From Flavilitoribacter sp020436695 (lineage in GTDB: Bacteria; Bacteroidota; Bacteroidia; Chitinophagales; Saprospiraceae): 64,000 nucleotides of DNA. The translations under genes were made by a program, and so were the position numbers. Location: the NCBI GenBank assembly GCA_041392665.1, contig JAWKLQ010000017.1:62001-126000 (forward strand), read 5' to 3'. The notes beneath the pieces were generated by a model that saw only the letters and a program-made list of their open reading frames with translations, had not been told where the DNA came from and made no database searches. Below, in pieces: positions 17,767 to 24,727 of this stretch (the stretch's first letter is position 1; the number at the start of each line of letters is the position of its first letter).

Positions 17767-17798
17767 CAAATTTGGATATGTTCATGGGATTATAATTT
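17767..17798 (+). repeat. 32-base direct repeat, copy 2
   Basis: Second copy of the segment at 17511-17542. It is preceded by a small hairpin (TTGGC-TTAG-GCCAA) and followed by a hairpin with arms AGTCG and CGACT that overlaps the stop codon of the minus-strand gene at 17816. Confidence 0.9.
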
Positions 17799-17815
17799 AT
17801 TGGAAGTCGTATCAA

Positions 17816-18427
17816 TTAATGATGCGACTTTTTCATTTGCAAACTATAAGTTGCTTCATCAATGTACTTCATCTCCTTCAAAAACTGCAAATTGATGTCT
17901 ATCTCTTCACAAAAGATCTGTTCAAACTCGCACTTCTTTTTAAGTACGGAAACATAACCGATCCTTGCTGACCTCCCATACGGCGCGATCTTTAAAGCCT
18001 GCACATAATCCCGATAAGCCTCGTCGTAGAGCCGTTTGTTAAAAAATTCATTTCCTGATTCTACAAAGAAACGATAACGATCTTCGCTATACAGTCTTTC
18101 CCTTTCAATCTTCTCAAACTTTGAATTTTCGATCGATTCCTGAAACGAATAGGAAATATTACCGCCCCACATTACTGCTCCATAGACGATAAACCCGAGA
18201 ATCAGTAGTAAGAGCGGAGCTTTTACCAAGCGGTTGATCCGGCGATTTTGCAGGTACTGTAGTTGTCTTCTGGTGGGAAATTCATTGCTCTGCTCAGTTG
18301 TTTGACTACCGGAAGCACTCAAACGTGCCTTCTTTCGATAATATTCCTTAATGCCTGCAAATGCTTTTCTGTGATTTTGAGCGGTACCGGAATGTCCCGG
18401 TATTTTGCCTTGACCTGGGAAATTCAT
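17816..18427 (-). CDS. Single-span membrane protein with TPR-like C-terminus, function unknown
   Basis: 203 residues. The N-terminal ~65 residues are basic and polar (KEYYRKKARL, RRQLQYLQNRR). One membrane helix follows at about 69-90 (APLLLLILGFIVYGAVMWGG). The C-terminal half looks helical with a TPR-like repeat (GNEFFNKRLYDEAYRDYVQALKIAP at about 123-148, broken here into its key pattern of small and aromatic positions). The topology suggests a cytoplasmic N-terminus and a periplasmic TPR arm, but this is inference. I recognise no family. It stands alone; the minus-strand terminator at 17628-17662 probably serves it. Confidence 0.7.
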   Translation of the reverse strand: MNFPGQGKIPGHSGTAQNHRKAFAGIKEYYRKKARLSASGSQTTEQSNEFPTRRQLQYLQNRRINRLVKAPLLLLILGFIVYGAVMWGGNISYSFQESIENSKFEKIERERLYSEDRYRFFVESGNEFFNKRLYDEAYRDYVQALKIAPYGRSARIGYVSVLKKKCEFEQIFCEEIDINLQFLKEMKYIDEATYSLQMKKSHH

Positions 18428-18561
18428 AGTTCTTTATTTTGGGGTTTGTAATCTTTCATATTCTAATAAATTCCCCACGATCTTCCTATTTTTAAATATG
18501 GAGAACGGGCTTTATTAGACCAAAGATTTCCCAAATACGAACAGGCAAGGCCCCGGCAAAA

Positions 18562-19773
18562 CTAATTCTTATCCGCCGTCATTTCTTTCAAGCGCTTAAA
18601 CTCCTTGTAGGACTCCAGCAATTCATCAGAAGGCGGTGCACCGGTATCTACCACTGCCCAGGAGATCTCCGGACGTAGACTATTGGTTACCGGATCCTGT
18701 TTGATACCAACAAAGCCGGCAATCAGCTCCATTTGATAAAGTGTACCGTAATCATCGTAAAGTAGATCAGCTTTCGCGAGTCCGGAAGGTAGATCTTCCA
18801 TTTCGACGGTGCTTTCGGCTCTTTTATTGCCCAGGAAAGGGTTGCGGTCATCCTTGATATAGGGAAAGAAATCGAGTATCCAGCCCGTAATATGAGTTTC
18901 CGTACCAACGGCACAAATCAGGTCGATCTCTTCCTGTTTTTCATGGTAGATCTTCGCCCAGAAGGATCTATTGAATTTGCCTTTGGAAGCATCGGTAAAT
19001 TCCACCAGGATCGGGACCAGGGCATCCGTCCACCACCCCAGATCATATCTGGCCAGTTTCCGGGTTTGCTGCTCCAGGCGTTCCCAGTCGGTTGGGGTAC
19101 CTTCGATGGTGATCTCAGGGATACCGCAACTTACCGTAATAGAATAGTCAAAATAGGCACTCATGGCATCCATCAGGGTGATCTGAAAGGCAGCCTTTTC
19201 TACCTGACTACTGGTGCTAAACGATTGTTGCATGATCTCAGCCAGGCCATCTTTCGTATACATCCCGATCTGCTCACTGAATTCGGGGAAGACGCCTTCC
19301 CAATCATTGTCGGGAGAGCCCTTCACAAAATCGCCGCGTTTGATGTTCAGCATTTGCTTGCCGCTGAAGTCGACGAACAGTTCCCGCAGTTCTTCCGAAT
19401 TGGCGTCTACATGTTGCGCAAACCCCTGCATGATCATCAGCCAGATCATATCCGGCGTCAGCGTCAGCGGCCGGTGCTCAGCGTAGGCCATTTGAACGGC
19501 CTGAGCTACGGCATGCGCCTCCGTCATCACGAGCATATAATCACGATCGGCAAAATCTTCCAATTTTCGCTTACCCGGCTCCCCGCCGGCCTGCATCCGG
19601 TTGGAAACAGTCACATGATCAACCACATTCCGGTAAGTTTGTTCCGATAGGCGGTCTGTGGCGGGTTGGACGTCACAAAGCGAAAAAGTGATCTTGCCGG
19701 AATGAGGTGCATTGCTTGTGCTCCAGAACAGAGCCACCAATGCGATTGAGATAAAGGGAAGGAATTTCTTCAT
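18562..19773 (-). CDS. DUF4419 domain-containing secreted protein
   Basis: 403 residues from the ATG at 19773, chosen because it begins a signal peptide (MKKFLPFISIALVALFWS). The frame extends up to 19830 but those residues are not signal-like. The DUF4419 core is clear: AHAVAQAVQMAYAEHRPLTLTPDMIWLMI-type text near residue 85, FSTSSQVEKAAFQITLMDA, YFDYSITVSCGIPEITIEGT and LVPILVEFTDAS. DUF4419 is a domain of unknown function known from bacteria and many eukaryotic microbes. It is monocistronic, with a perfect inverted repeat (19789-19834) right upstream. Confidence 0.88.
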   Translation of the reverse strand: MKKFLPFISIALVALFWSTSNAPHSGKITFSLCDVQPATDRLSEQTYRNVVDHVTVSNRMQAGGEPGKRKLEDFADRDYMLVMTEAHAVAQAVQMAYAEHRPLTLTPDMIWLMIMQGFAQHVDANSEELRELFVDFSGKQMLNIKRGDFVKGSPDNDWEGVFPEFSEQIGMYTKDGLAEIMQQSFSTSSQVEKAAFQITLMDAMSAYFDYSITVSCGIPEITIEGTPTDWERLEQQTRKLARYDLGWWTDALVPILVEFTDASKGKFNRSFWAKIYHEKQEEIDLICAVGTETHITGWILDFFPYIKDDRNPFLGNKRAESTVEMEDLPSGLAKADLLYDDYGTLYQMELIAGFVGIKQDPVTNSLRPEISWAVVDTGAPPSDELLESYKEFKRLKEMTADKN

Positions 19774-19788
19774 GAGGTTGAGGTTTAG

Positions 19789-19834
19789 TACATTGTCAAC
19801 AAAATTATGTAACACAAGAATAATTGACAATGTA
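19789..19834. promoter_or_regulatory. Perfect 11-bp inverted repeat upstream of the DUF4419 gene
   Basis: TACATTGTCAA at 19789-19799 and TTGACAATGTA at 19824-19834, 24 bases apart. It begins 16 bases upstream of the start codon. It may be an operator bound by a dimeric repressor or a leader hairpin. Confidence 0.5.
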
Positions 19835-20035
19835 TTTAGCTGTAAACCTTAAAACGCACAATATGCGCTAATATTTTTCAGGAAACTTTTGACGATGGCA
19901 AACGGGCGACTATCAACCCGGATCAATTAGGCCAATTCGTCAAGCTTATCCCGTTGTCGGTCTAATCATCTTGCTATTCTTTCGACCGGCATCATACCTT
20001 AGCTTCAAACAAATCATCAATCCGCATTACCGATC

Positions 20036-20425
20036 ATGTATAAAGAACTGCAAAAAAAGGCCAGGAAAAAGGTGGAAGCAAAAATGGGTTTTTATATCTG
20101 CGCCATTGTTTTTTCTTTTACCACGATCATTTTATTAATGTTGAGTTTTTACTTACCGGCAATCGGCTTTTGGTTGCGTTTACCGATACCGGCCTTTATC
20201 ATGGTGCTGGTGATACTCTACGTTACCGCCTTCGGCCTGCCCACCACAGGAGCTCTTTCCAAGGACTGGCAGGAAGAGGAAATCGAAAAGGAAATGCTTA
20301 AACTCTACCGGCAGAAAAAGGCCCAGCTTCCACCTCTGGATGAGCTATCGGAAACCGAGATCCTGGAATTGAAAGAATTGGAGCAGCTCAGGAAGAAGTG
20401 GGAATGGGGTGAGGATTATGTCTAA
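20036..20425 (+). CDS. Small 2TM-type membrane protein
   Basis: 129 residues. Two hydrophobic helices at about 18-42 (GFYICAIVFSFTTIILLMLS) and 50-72 (LPIPAFIMVLVILYVTAFG) lie between a basic N-terminus (YKELQKKARKKVEAK) and a long charged, helical C-terminus. This matches the '2TM domain' proteins found throughout Bacteroidota, where the motif KKVEAKMGFY before the first helix is typical. Both ends are probably cytoplasmic. The function is not known. It is convergent with the MOSC gene. Confidence 0.8.
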   Translation: MYKELQKKARKKVEAKMGFYICAIVFSFTTIILLMLSFYLPAIGFWLRLPIPAFIMVLVILYVTAFGLPTTGALSKDWQEEEIEKEMLKLYRQKKAQLPPLDELSETEILELKELEQLRKKWEWGEDYV

Positions 20426-20478
20426 CCGTATGTGTGCATAAATTTCCAATATCGTTATCCTATTTGAATCCCCCTCCC

Positions 20479-21024
20479 CTACACTTTTTCCAGTCGAATA
20501 TGTGGCCCCACCGGCAGTTCTACTTTGATTTCATCTCCCACCTTTACTTCACCGCTTTCCAGTACGATTCCCATGATCCCGGATTTTCGGATCAGGTTCC
20601 CTTCGGCATCCTTATCCAACACGGCTTTTAATAATCCCTTCCGGAAAGACTCAATTTGCGCGCAGGGATTTCGTAAGCCGGTTATTTTTATTTTGGCCGA
20701 GGCACCGATATGTAGAATGGTGTCTTTGGGTAGATCGAGAAGTTTAATGCCCTGCGTAGTAATGTTTTCCCCCAATTGACCACTTTCTACTGTGAATCCT
20801 TTCTCTCTTAATTCATCAAATAGCTCTGCATGCATCAGATGGACCTGACGGAGGTTCGACTGATTTGGGTCCTGCGCCACTCGGGAGCGGTGTTTTACTT
20901 TTTCTCCCATGTGGGCATCGCCTTCTACTCCCAGGCCTTTGAGTAAGGTGATCTTGGTACAGTTGTTTTTGCTGAAGGTGTGGGTGTTGCTTTTGCTTAC
21001 GGAGATGACAGTGACATTCTTCAT
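20479..21024 (-). CDS. MOSC domain-containing protein
   Basis: 181 residues, a single MOSC domain: GLGVEGDAHMGEK near residue 30, RQVHLMHAEL, GQLGENITTQGI, and GLRNPCAQIE with the conserved cysteine near residue 117. MOSC proteins carry a molybdenum cofactor through that cysteine and either reduce N-hydroxylated compounds or transfer sulphur. The stand-alone, short form here resembles the YiiM-like group, but no partner reductase is next to it. Cytoplasmic. It is the last backbone gene before the tRNA-flanked island that begins at 21118. Confidence 0.92.
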   Translation of the reverse strand: MKNVTVISVSKSNTHTFSKNNCTKITLLKGLGVEGDAHMGEKVKHRSRVAQDPNQSNLRQVHLMHAELFDELREKGFTVESGQLGENITTQGIKLLDLPKDTILHIGASAKIKITGLRNPCAQIESFRKGLLKAVLDKDAEGNLIRKSGIMGIVLESGEVKVGDEIKVELPVGPHIRLEKV

Positions 21025-21117
21025 ATTTACTTTTGCCTTAAGTCAGGTTGATATATTAGCTGTAAAGCACAAGAAGAATCAGAATGGTTGAAAGTAAAAA
21101 TATTGCTGATGAATTAT

Positions 21118-21141
21118 GTGCTCCCGCCAGGGGTCGTACCT
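21118..21141 (+). repeat. Putative attachment-site remnant (copy of the tRNA-Arg 3' end)
   Basis: GTGCTCCCGCCAGG at 21118-21131 is an exact direct repeat of 28243-28256, which is the end of the tRNA-Arg(CCU) gene (acceptor stem and start of the T-arm). The next ten bases match at seven positions. The two copies are in the same orientation and enclose the TIR/NACHT gene block, as the two att sites of a tRNA-integrated element would. Confidence 0.7.
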
Positions 21142-21228
21142 CCACCTATAAAAATCTATTTATCAACAACTTACAAAACAACGAGTTATTTCCTTAAAAT
21201 ATTCTTTATCAAACCGCTTCCCTATCCA

Positions 21229-21564
21229 TCACACAATTTCCAGCAATCCATAGTCTTGGCTGGCATACAACTCCCGAATTTGGACCTGATGCCGAAGCAA
21301 CAGCTCCGCCACATTTTTGGTAGACTGATTGCCCGTCCTTAACAACACGATCTTAGGCGGAAAGCCCTTTTGTACGGAGAAATAAAAGAAATCTTCATCG
21401 TTAGTGACAATGACTGCATTATTACTTTTAGCCCATCCCCAAATGTCGGAATCGGTAGCCGGCTGGACCAGTTCGGTCCGATCTACATGGACCACATCGT
21501 CAAAGGGAGGAGATAGCAGTTTGGCCAGCCGCCAGGAAAGATTGGCATCCAACAGTAGTTTCAT
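21229..21564 (-). CDS. DUF5615 PIN-like toxin
   Basis: 111 residues starting MKLLLDANLSWRLA. The LLDANLS motif with its acidic residue, the HVD motif, and VIVTNDEDF near residue 54 are hallmarks of the DUF5615/Mut7-C PIN-like group, presumed Mg-dependent RNases. It follows the DUF433 gene with one base between stop and start, the standard arrangement of a DUF433-DUF5615 (VapB45/VapC45-like) toxin-antitoxin module. Inside the island it may act as a stabilising or abortive element; this is inference from the family. Confidence 0.9.
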   Translation of the reverse strand: MKLLLDANLSWRLAKLLSPPFDDVVHVDRTELVQPATDSDIWGWAKSNNAVIVTNDEDFFYFSVQKGFPPKIVLLRTGNQSTKNVAELLLRHQVQIRELYASQDYGLLEIV

Positions 21565-21565
21565 A

Positions 21566-21793
21566 TCAGGCGGCCACTACTCTGGTAATTTCCTCTCTTC
21601 TGGCCGCGAAAGCCAGCGCCGCCAGAATATGCTCTTTGTTCAACACCGGAAAATCCTCCAGTACCTCTTCGTAAGTCATACCGGAAGCCAGCCATTGCAG
21701 GATATCCACTACCGCAATACGCGTGCCCTTGATACAGGGCTTCCCAAAACGGATCTCCGGATCGATGCTGATGTATTGACTGTAATTTTCCAT
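21566..21793 (-). CDS. DUF433 antitoxin
   Basis: 75 residues from the ATG at 21793 (MENYSQYISIDPEIRFGKP); the frame can be extended to 21814 but the family starts here. Family text is complete: ISIDPEIRFGKPCIKGTRIAV, then DILQWLASGMTYEEVLEDFP and HILAALAFAA, a small winged or helix-turn-helix fold. It should bind and neutralise the DUF5615 protein encoded immediately downstream and repress its own promoter, as shown for related pairs. The 34-base gap to the next gene upstream makes readthrough from the NACHT operon possible. Confidence 0.9.
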   Translation of the reverse strand: MENYSQYISIDPEIRFGKPCIKGTRIAVVDILQWLASGMTYEEVLEDFPVLNKEHILAALAFAARREEITRVVAA

Positions 21794-21827
21794 GTGAAAA
21801 GCAATTTCCCGCAAGTTACATTTTTTC

Positions 21828-22043
21828 CTATCTCCTCACCAACAGATAGATCCCTAAAACCACCATCAAAAAACCTAACACCGCACTCGTAACGCCCTGT
21901 ACAAAGATACAGCCGGCATCAAAACAGAGGAAGGTACCATCCCCGGCCCGGCCCTCGGTTATCGAAACACCGGAAATGATGACAATACTACCAAGTAGTA
22001 GGACTATCCAGCCGAAGTTAAATTTTCTTAGAGTGCTCAGCAT
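21828..22043 (-). CDS. Small two-helix membrane protein next to the NACHT gene
   Basis: 71 residues with two hydrophobic helices (about 11-28, FGWIVLLLGSIVIISGVS, and 49-68, VTSAVLGFLMVVLGIYLLV) joined by a loop with two Cys (FLCFDAGC). Its ATG directly follows the stop codon of the NACHT gene with no base between, which implies translational coupling. I recognise no family. Being joined to a NACHT protein that itself has many membrane segments, it may be a membrane partner or effector of that system (inference). It could also be an unrelated small inner-membrane protein. Confidence 0.7.
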   Translation of the reverse strand: MLSTLRKFNFGWIVLLLGSIVIISGVSITEGRAGDGTFLCFDAGCIFVQGVTSAVLGFLMVVLGIYLLVRR

Positions 22044-23861
22044 TTATAATTGATCGATTTGCTGTTTATGTTCCCTATCTGCCTCATCTTCATACTTTTC
22101 TTGCCAATGCTCTACAAAATGCTCCTGCAAGATCCGATGCCGAAAACGCCAGGAGCCGCCGTCGGATTCCAAAATATTTTGAGCAGTAGCTTCCTGCAAG
22201 AAGGGAACCATTTTTTTAGGAAGTAATCTTTTTTGTTGGAGCAGGCTTTTTAAATGCCAGTATTGTACGATAGAAAAATGGAAAGCCAGTATAGAAGATA
22301 TAAATCGTTGTTTAGGTTGAGTTATCCTCAAATACAACTGACTGGTTTCAAGTTGCTCTTTGAAAGCAAACATGAGGCCTATAGCTAGTCCTCCAATTAT
22401 TCCTATGATTGAACCTATAACCGCAGAGCCTATAATCCATTTCGTGATCATTATAAAGTCAGCTTTTAAAGAGTGATTCCATATCACGAACAAAATGAAG
22501 ATTATCCCCCAACTTGAGCCTACACCAATGCCTTGAATCAATTTTCCCTTTAGTCTTTTCCCGAAGATTTTGGAAGTCCAAATAACTCTATCTCTAGATC
22601 TAATGATTATTAGATCTTGCAAATCACTATCTAGGCCACCGATTAGACCACCTACAAGGCCTCCGAGGAGGCATAAGAGAAAGAATTGCAAACCATTTAC
22701 CAAGCCAGAAATCAGACCTGAAACCAGTCCACCTACGAGGCCCACGGCAAGGCCCCTGATGAAGCCTTTTATTTGATATTCAAATATTTTGCCGATGCGC
22801 AAGTGTATCTTACTCAACCCCACCCAATCATACTGCAACCCCACCAACTCAAATTCCACCATCCCCTTCCAAGTCATCCGATCCGCCAAAAAGGACAGGT
22901 ATTTTTTGACCTGGTCGGAGGTGTAGTTGGGGAAACGGGAAGTAGCATCATCGACAAAAAAGGCCACGATCTCCGCCTGCCGCCCTTCCACGGTATCACT
23001 AGAAAAACCAAACTCCCCCCAGGCCTTGCCGCCGGCAAACAACAACTGCACCGTATTGAAATAAAAAGGAACCGTGATCGCCCTGGCCAGCAAAGGATCT
23101 TTTTCTATCGCATCCAGGATGCCGGCCGATTCCGGATCAGGGCTTTTACTCAGGCCCGTCATGATCTGCCACAGTTCCAGCGGCTTGACCATGAGCTGGC
23201 AGTAAACCGGTGCATCGATGGTTTCCGCGTATTCAGCGATACGGGAGCAGATAACATACTGGGCATTTTGCAGCTTACCATAGTCCCCGATCGCTTCCAG
23301 GCAGCCGGCGCGGAGATCTTCGGCGAGCTCGTCCAGCCCATCGAATAGCGGCAGTACCCGCTTCTCTTTGAGCATTTGTAAAGCCAGCGCCTTAGAAAAC
23401 CCCATCTGCGGCAACAACTCCCGCAGCCACTCCTCCACCGAAGCAAAGCGCGGCCGCCAGGTGGCGATATTGATAATGATCGGGATCTCATGCTCCTGCC
23501 GGGAAAGCAGTTGAAAGGCGAGCTGCAGCAATAAGGTCGTTTTGCCGGCACCAGGCGCACCGGTGATCAGCAGCCGACCGCGATGCTGGTAAAAAAGGGC
23601 GAGCAGCTCTTTGTTGATCTCCTCGGAGGCAATGGTCTTATTATCGTAGATATCGGCGCGGGCGTGGGTGCCTTCGGTGGAGTACTTCAGCTCCACATTC
23701 ACGGGAAAGCGCGCCGCCAGCTTACTCTGGATCCGATCCCGGTACGACGTACTCAGCCCTTCCCGGATCTGTTGCAGCTGTTCGGGGCTGACCGGCTGGG
23801 GGGTATTGTTGGACCAGAGTTTTGGTAGTTTCATAAACTTACGATAGAATGCCGGAGTCAC
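22044..23861 (-). CDS. NACHT-domain NTPase with glycine-rich membrane region
   Basis: 605 residues from a GTG at 23861; an ATG nine codons in (23834) is the other candidate. The GTG overlaps the TGA of the upstream TIR gene (GTGA), favouring coupling. NACHT signature: Walker A GAPGAGKTT at 101-109, Walker B with VLPLFDGLDEL at 169-179, and a sensor-like ICSR at 204-207. After the NTPase part comes a striking membrane stretch at 369-410 with repeated GL (GLVGGLVSGLISGLVNGL and LGGLVGGLIGGL), then more helices to ~500 and a soluble tail ending with helical RHRILQEHF. STAND NTPases of this type are activated by a ligand and switch on an effector; many defend against phages. Here the effector may be the membrane region itself or the neighbouring TIR proteins (inference). 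The 3' half is visibly more AT-rich than the 5' half. Confidence 0.88.
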   Translation of the reverse strand: MTPAFYRKFMKLPKLWSNNTPQPVSPEQLQQIREGLSTSYRDRIQSKLAARFPVNVELKYSTEGTHARADIYDNKTIASEEINKELLALFYQHRGRLLITGAPGAGKTTLLLQLAFQLLSRQEHEIPIIINIATWRPRFASVEEWLRELLPQMGFSKALALQMLKEKRVLPLFDGLDELAEDLRAGCLEAIGDYGKLQNAQYVICSRIAEYAETIDAPVYCQLMVKPLELWQIMTGLSKSPDPESAGILDAIEKDPLLARAITVPFYFNTVQLLFAGGKAWGEFGFSSDTVEGRQAEIVAFFVDDATSRFPNYTSDQVKKYLSFLADRMTWKGMVEFELVGLQYDWVGLSKIHLRIGKIFEYQIKGFIRGLAVGLVGGLVSGLISGLVNGLQFFLLCLLGGLVGGLIGGLDSDLQDLIIIRSRDRVIWTSKIFGKRLKGKLIQGIGVGSSWGIIFILFVIWNHSLKADFIMITKWIIGSAVIGSIIGIIGGLAIGLMFAFKEQLETSQLYLRITQPKQRFISSILAFHFSIVQYWHLKSLLQQKRLLPKKMVPFLQEATAQNILESDGGSWRFRHRILQEHFVEHWQEKYEDEADREHKQQIDQL

Positions 23862-24643
23862 TCTGTTTCCTCCACTCCTTCCAATATCCTTTTAGTTTGT
23901 CTAACCAGGTTGACGAATAGTTCTTCCCTCTCGTTTTCGTCCATTTTGCTTACTGATTTACTTGGCGGATTCATCGCTTGAAATTCATTGATTTTTGGAA
24001 ATGCTTCAAAAAGACAAGGTCTTAAAATCACTGTCAGTATTACAGCGCCTTCTTTTTCAGCTGCTTCCAGCAAAGGAGGAAGTTCGTCTGTAGTGATAAA
24101 ATCTGAAGCTAGGAAATCCGCACTTACCAACAGGATTGCTACCTTCGTTTCACTGATGGCCTTCATAATTTCATCCTTCCATTTTTGTCCAGGCAAAATT
24201 TTGGAATCATCCCAAAAGTCAATCTGGCTATTAAATGGCTTAAAGTGCCTTTTCATATCTGAAAGAAAACCCTTGTCTGAATGACTATAACTTACAAATA
24301 CCTTGTTCCTTGCATTTTTAGATTTGAACTTTTGGTGTGCTATAACAGGCAAAGTGCCAATCTCTTGTTTAATGTAGAAAAGTAATTTTTCGGTATCGAT
24401 CTCCAATTGACAATTGGGATCGGGCTTACCATTATGTGCCGTATCTCTATGCTTTCTGAGATCCTCTTTGATCTTAATCTCTAATTCATCTAAGAAAATG
24501 GACTTACTTTCAGGCGAATAGAAATCATGGAGTCTAGATTTAATTTTATGAAAATACTCTATCGATTTGCCAGGACGAGACCGGGAAAGATATTGAATGT
24601 AAAAGTCAGATGCTTCTTTTCGGATTATAGATTCTTCATTCAT
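23858..24643 (-). CDS. TIR domain protein with helical N-terminal domain
   Basis: 261 residues from the ATG at 24643 (MNEESIIRKE); the frame can reach 24685. Residues 1-~105 are a charged helical region that I cannot assign. The TIR domain begins at ~114 with KVFVSYSHSDKGFL. It continues with FWDDSKILPGQKWKDEI and LLVSADFLASDF, and Glu 187 in TTDELPP lies where TIR NADases keep their catalytic Glu. Bacterial TIR proteins degrade NAD+ or make cyclic ADP-ribose signals in response to phage. The gene overlaps the NACHT start by GTGA and lies ~85 bases after the Roco-TIR gene, so all three probably form one operon. It is AT-rich compared with the surrounding genes, a sign of transfer. Confidence 0.9.
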   Translation of the reverse strand: MNEESIIRKEASDFYIQYLSRSRPGKSIEYFHKIKSRLHDFYSPESKSIFLDELEIKIKEDLRKHRDTAHNGKPDPNCQLEIDTEKLLFYIKQEIGTLPVIAHQKFKSKNARNKVFVSYSHSDKGFLSDMKRHFKPFNSQIDFWDDSKILPGQKWKDEIMKAISETKVAILLVSADFLASDFITTDELPPLLEAAEKEGAVILTVILRPCLFEAFPKINEFQAMNPPSKSVSKMDENEREELFVNLVRQTKRILEGVEETE

Positions 24644-24727
24644 TTCTATATTCTTTTGCAAAAAAATTAAATTAATGGTGGTCAATTTTGCATGATCTTA
24701 GGTTCAACTCACCAGGAGAAATTGTGA

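Larger units (their letters stand above)
17149..17815. other. 667-base gene-free region with structured elements
   Basis: No protein gene is seen. The region contains a promoter-like element, two copies of a 32-base repeat (17511-17542 and 17767-17798, one mismatch), a plus-strand terminator at 17549-17600 and a minus-strand terminator at 17626-17662. Together these suggest at least one small non-coding RNA; see the separate entries. Confidence 0.7.

Noticed and set aside
18892..19650. 252-codon open frame antisense to the DUF4419 gene
   Set aside because: It lies entirely within a recognised gene and its translation has no domain or signal.
21118..21141. A second tRNA gene or a degraded complete tRNA
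   Set aside because: Only the acceptor-end 14 bases and part of the T-arm are present; no anticodon arm or opposing acceptor strand follows. It fits an attachment-site copy better.
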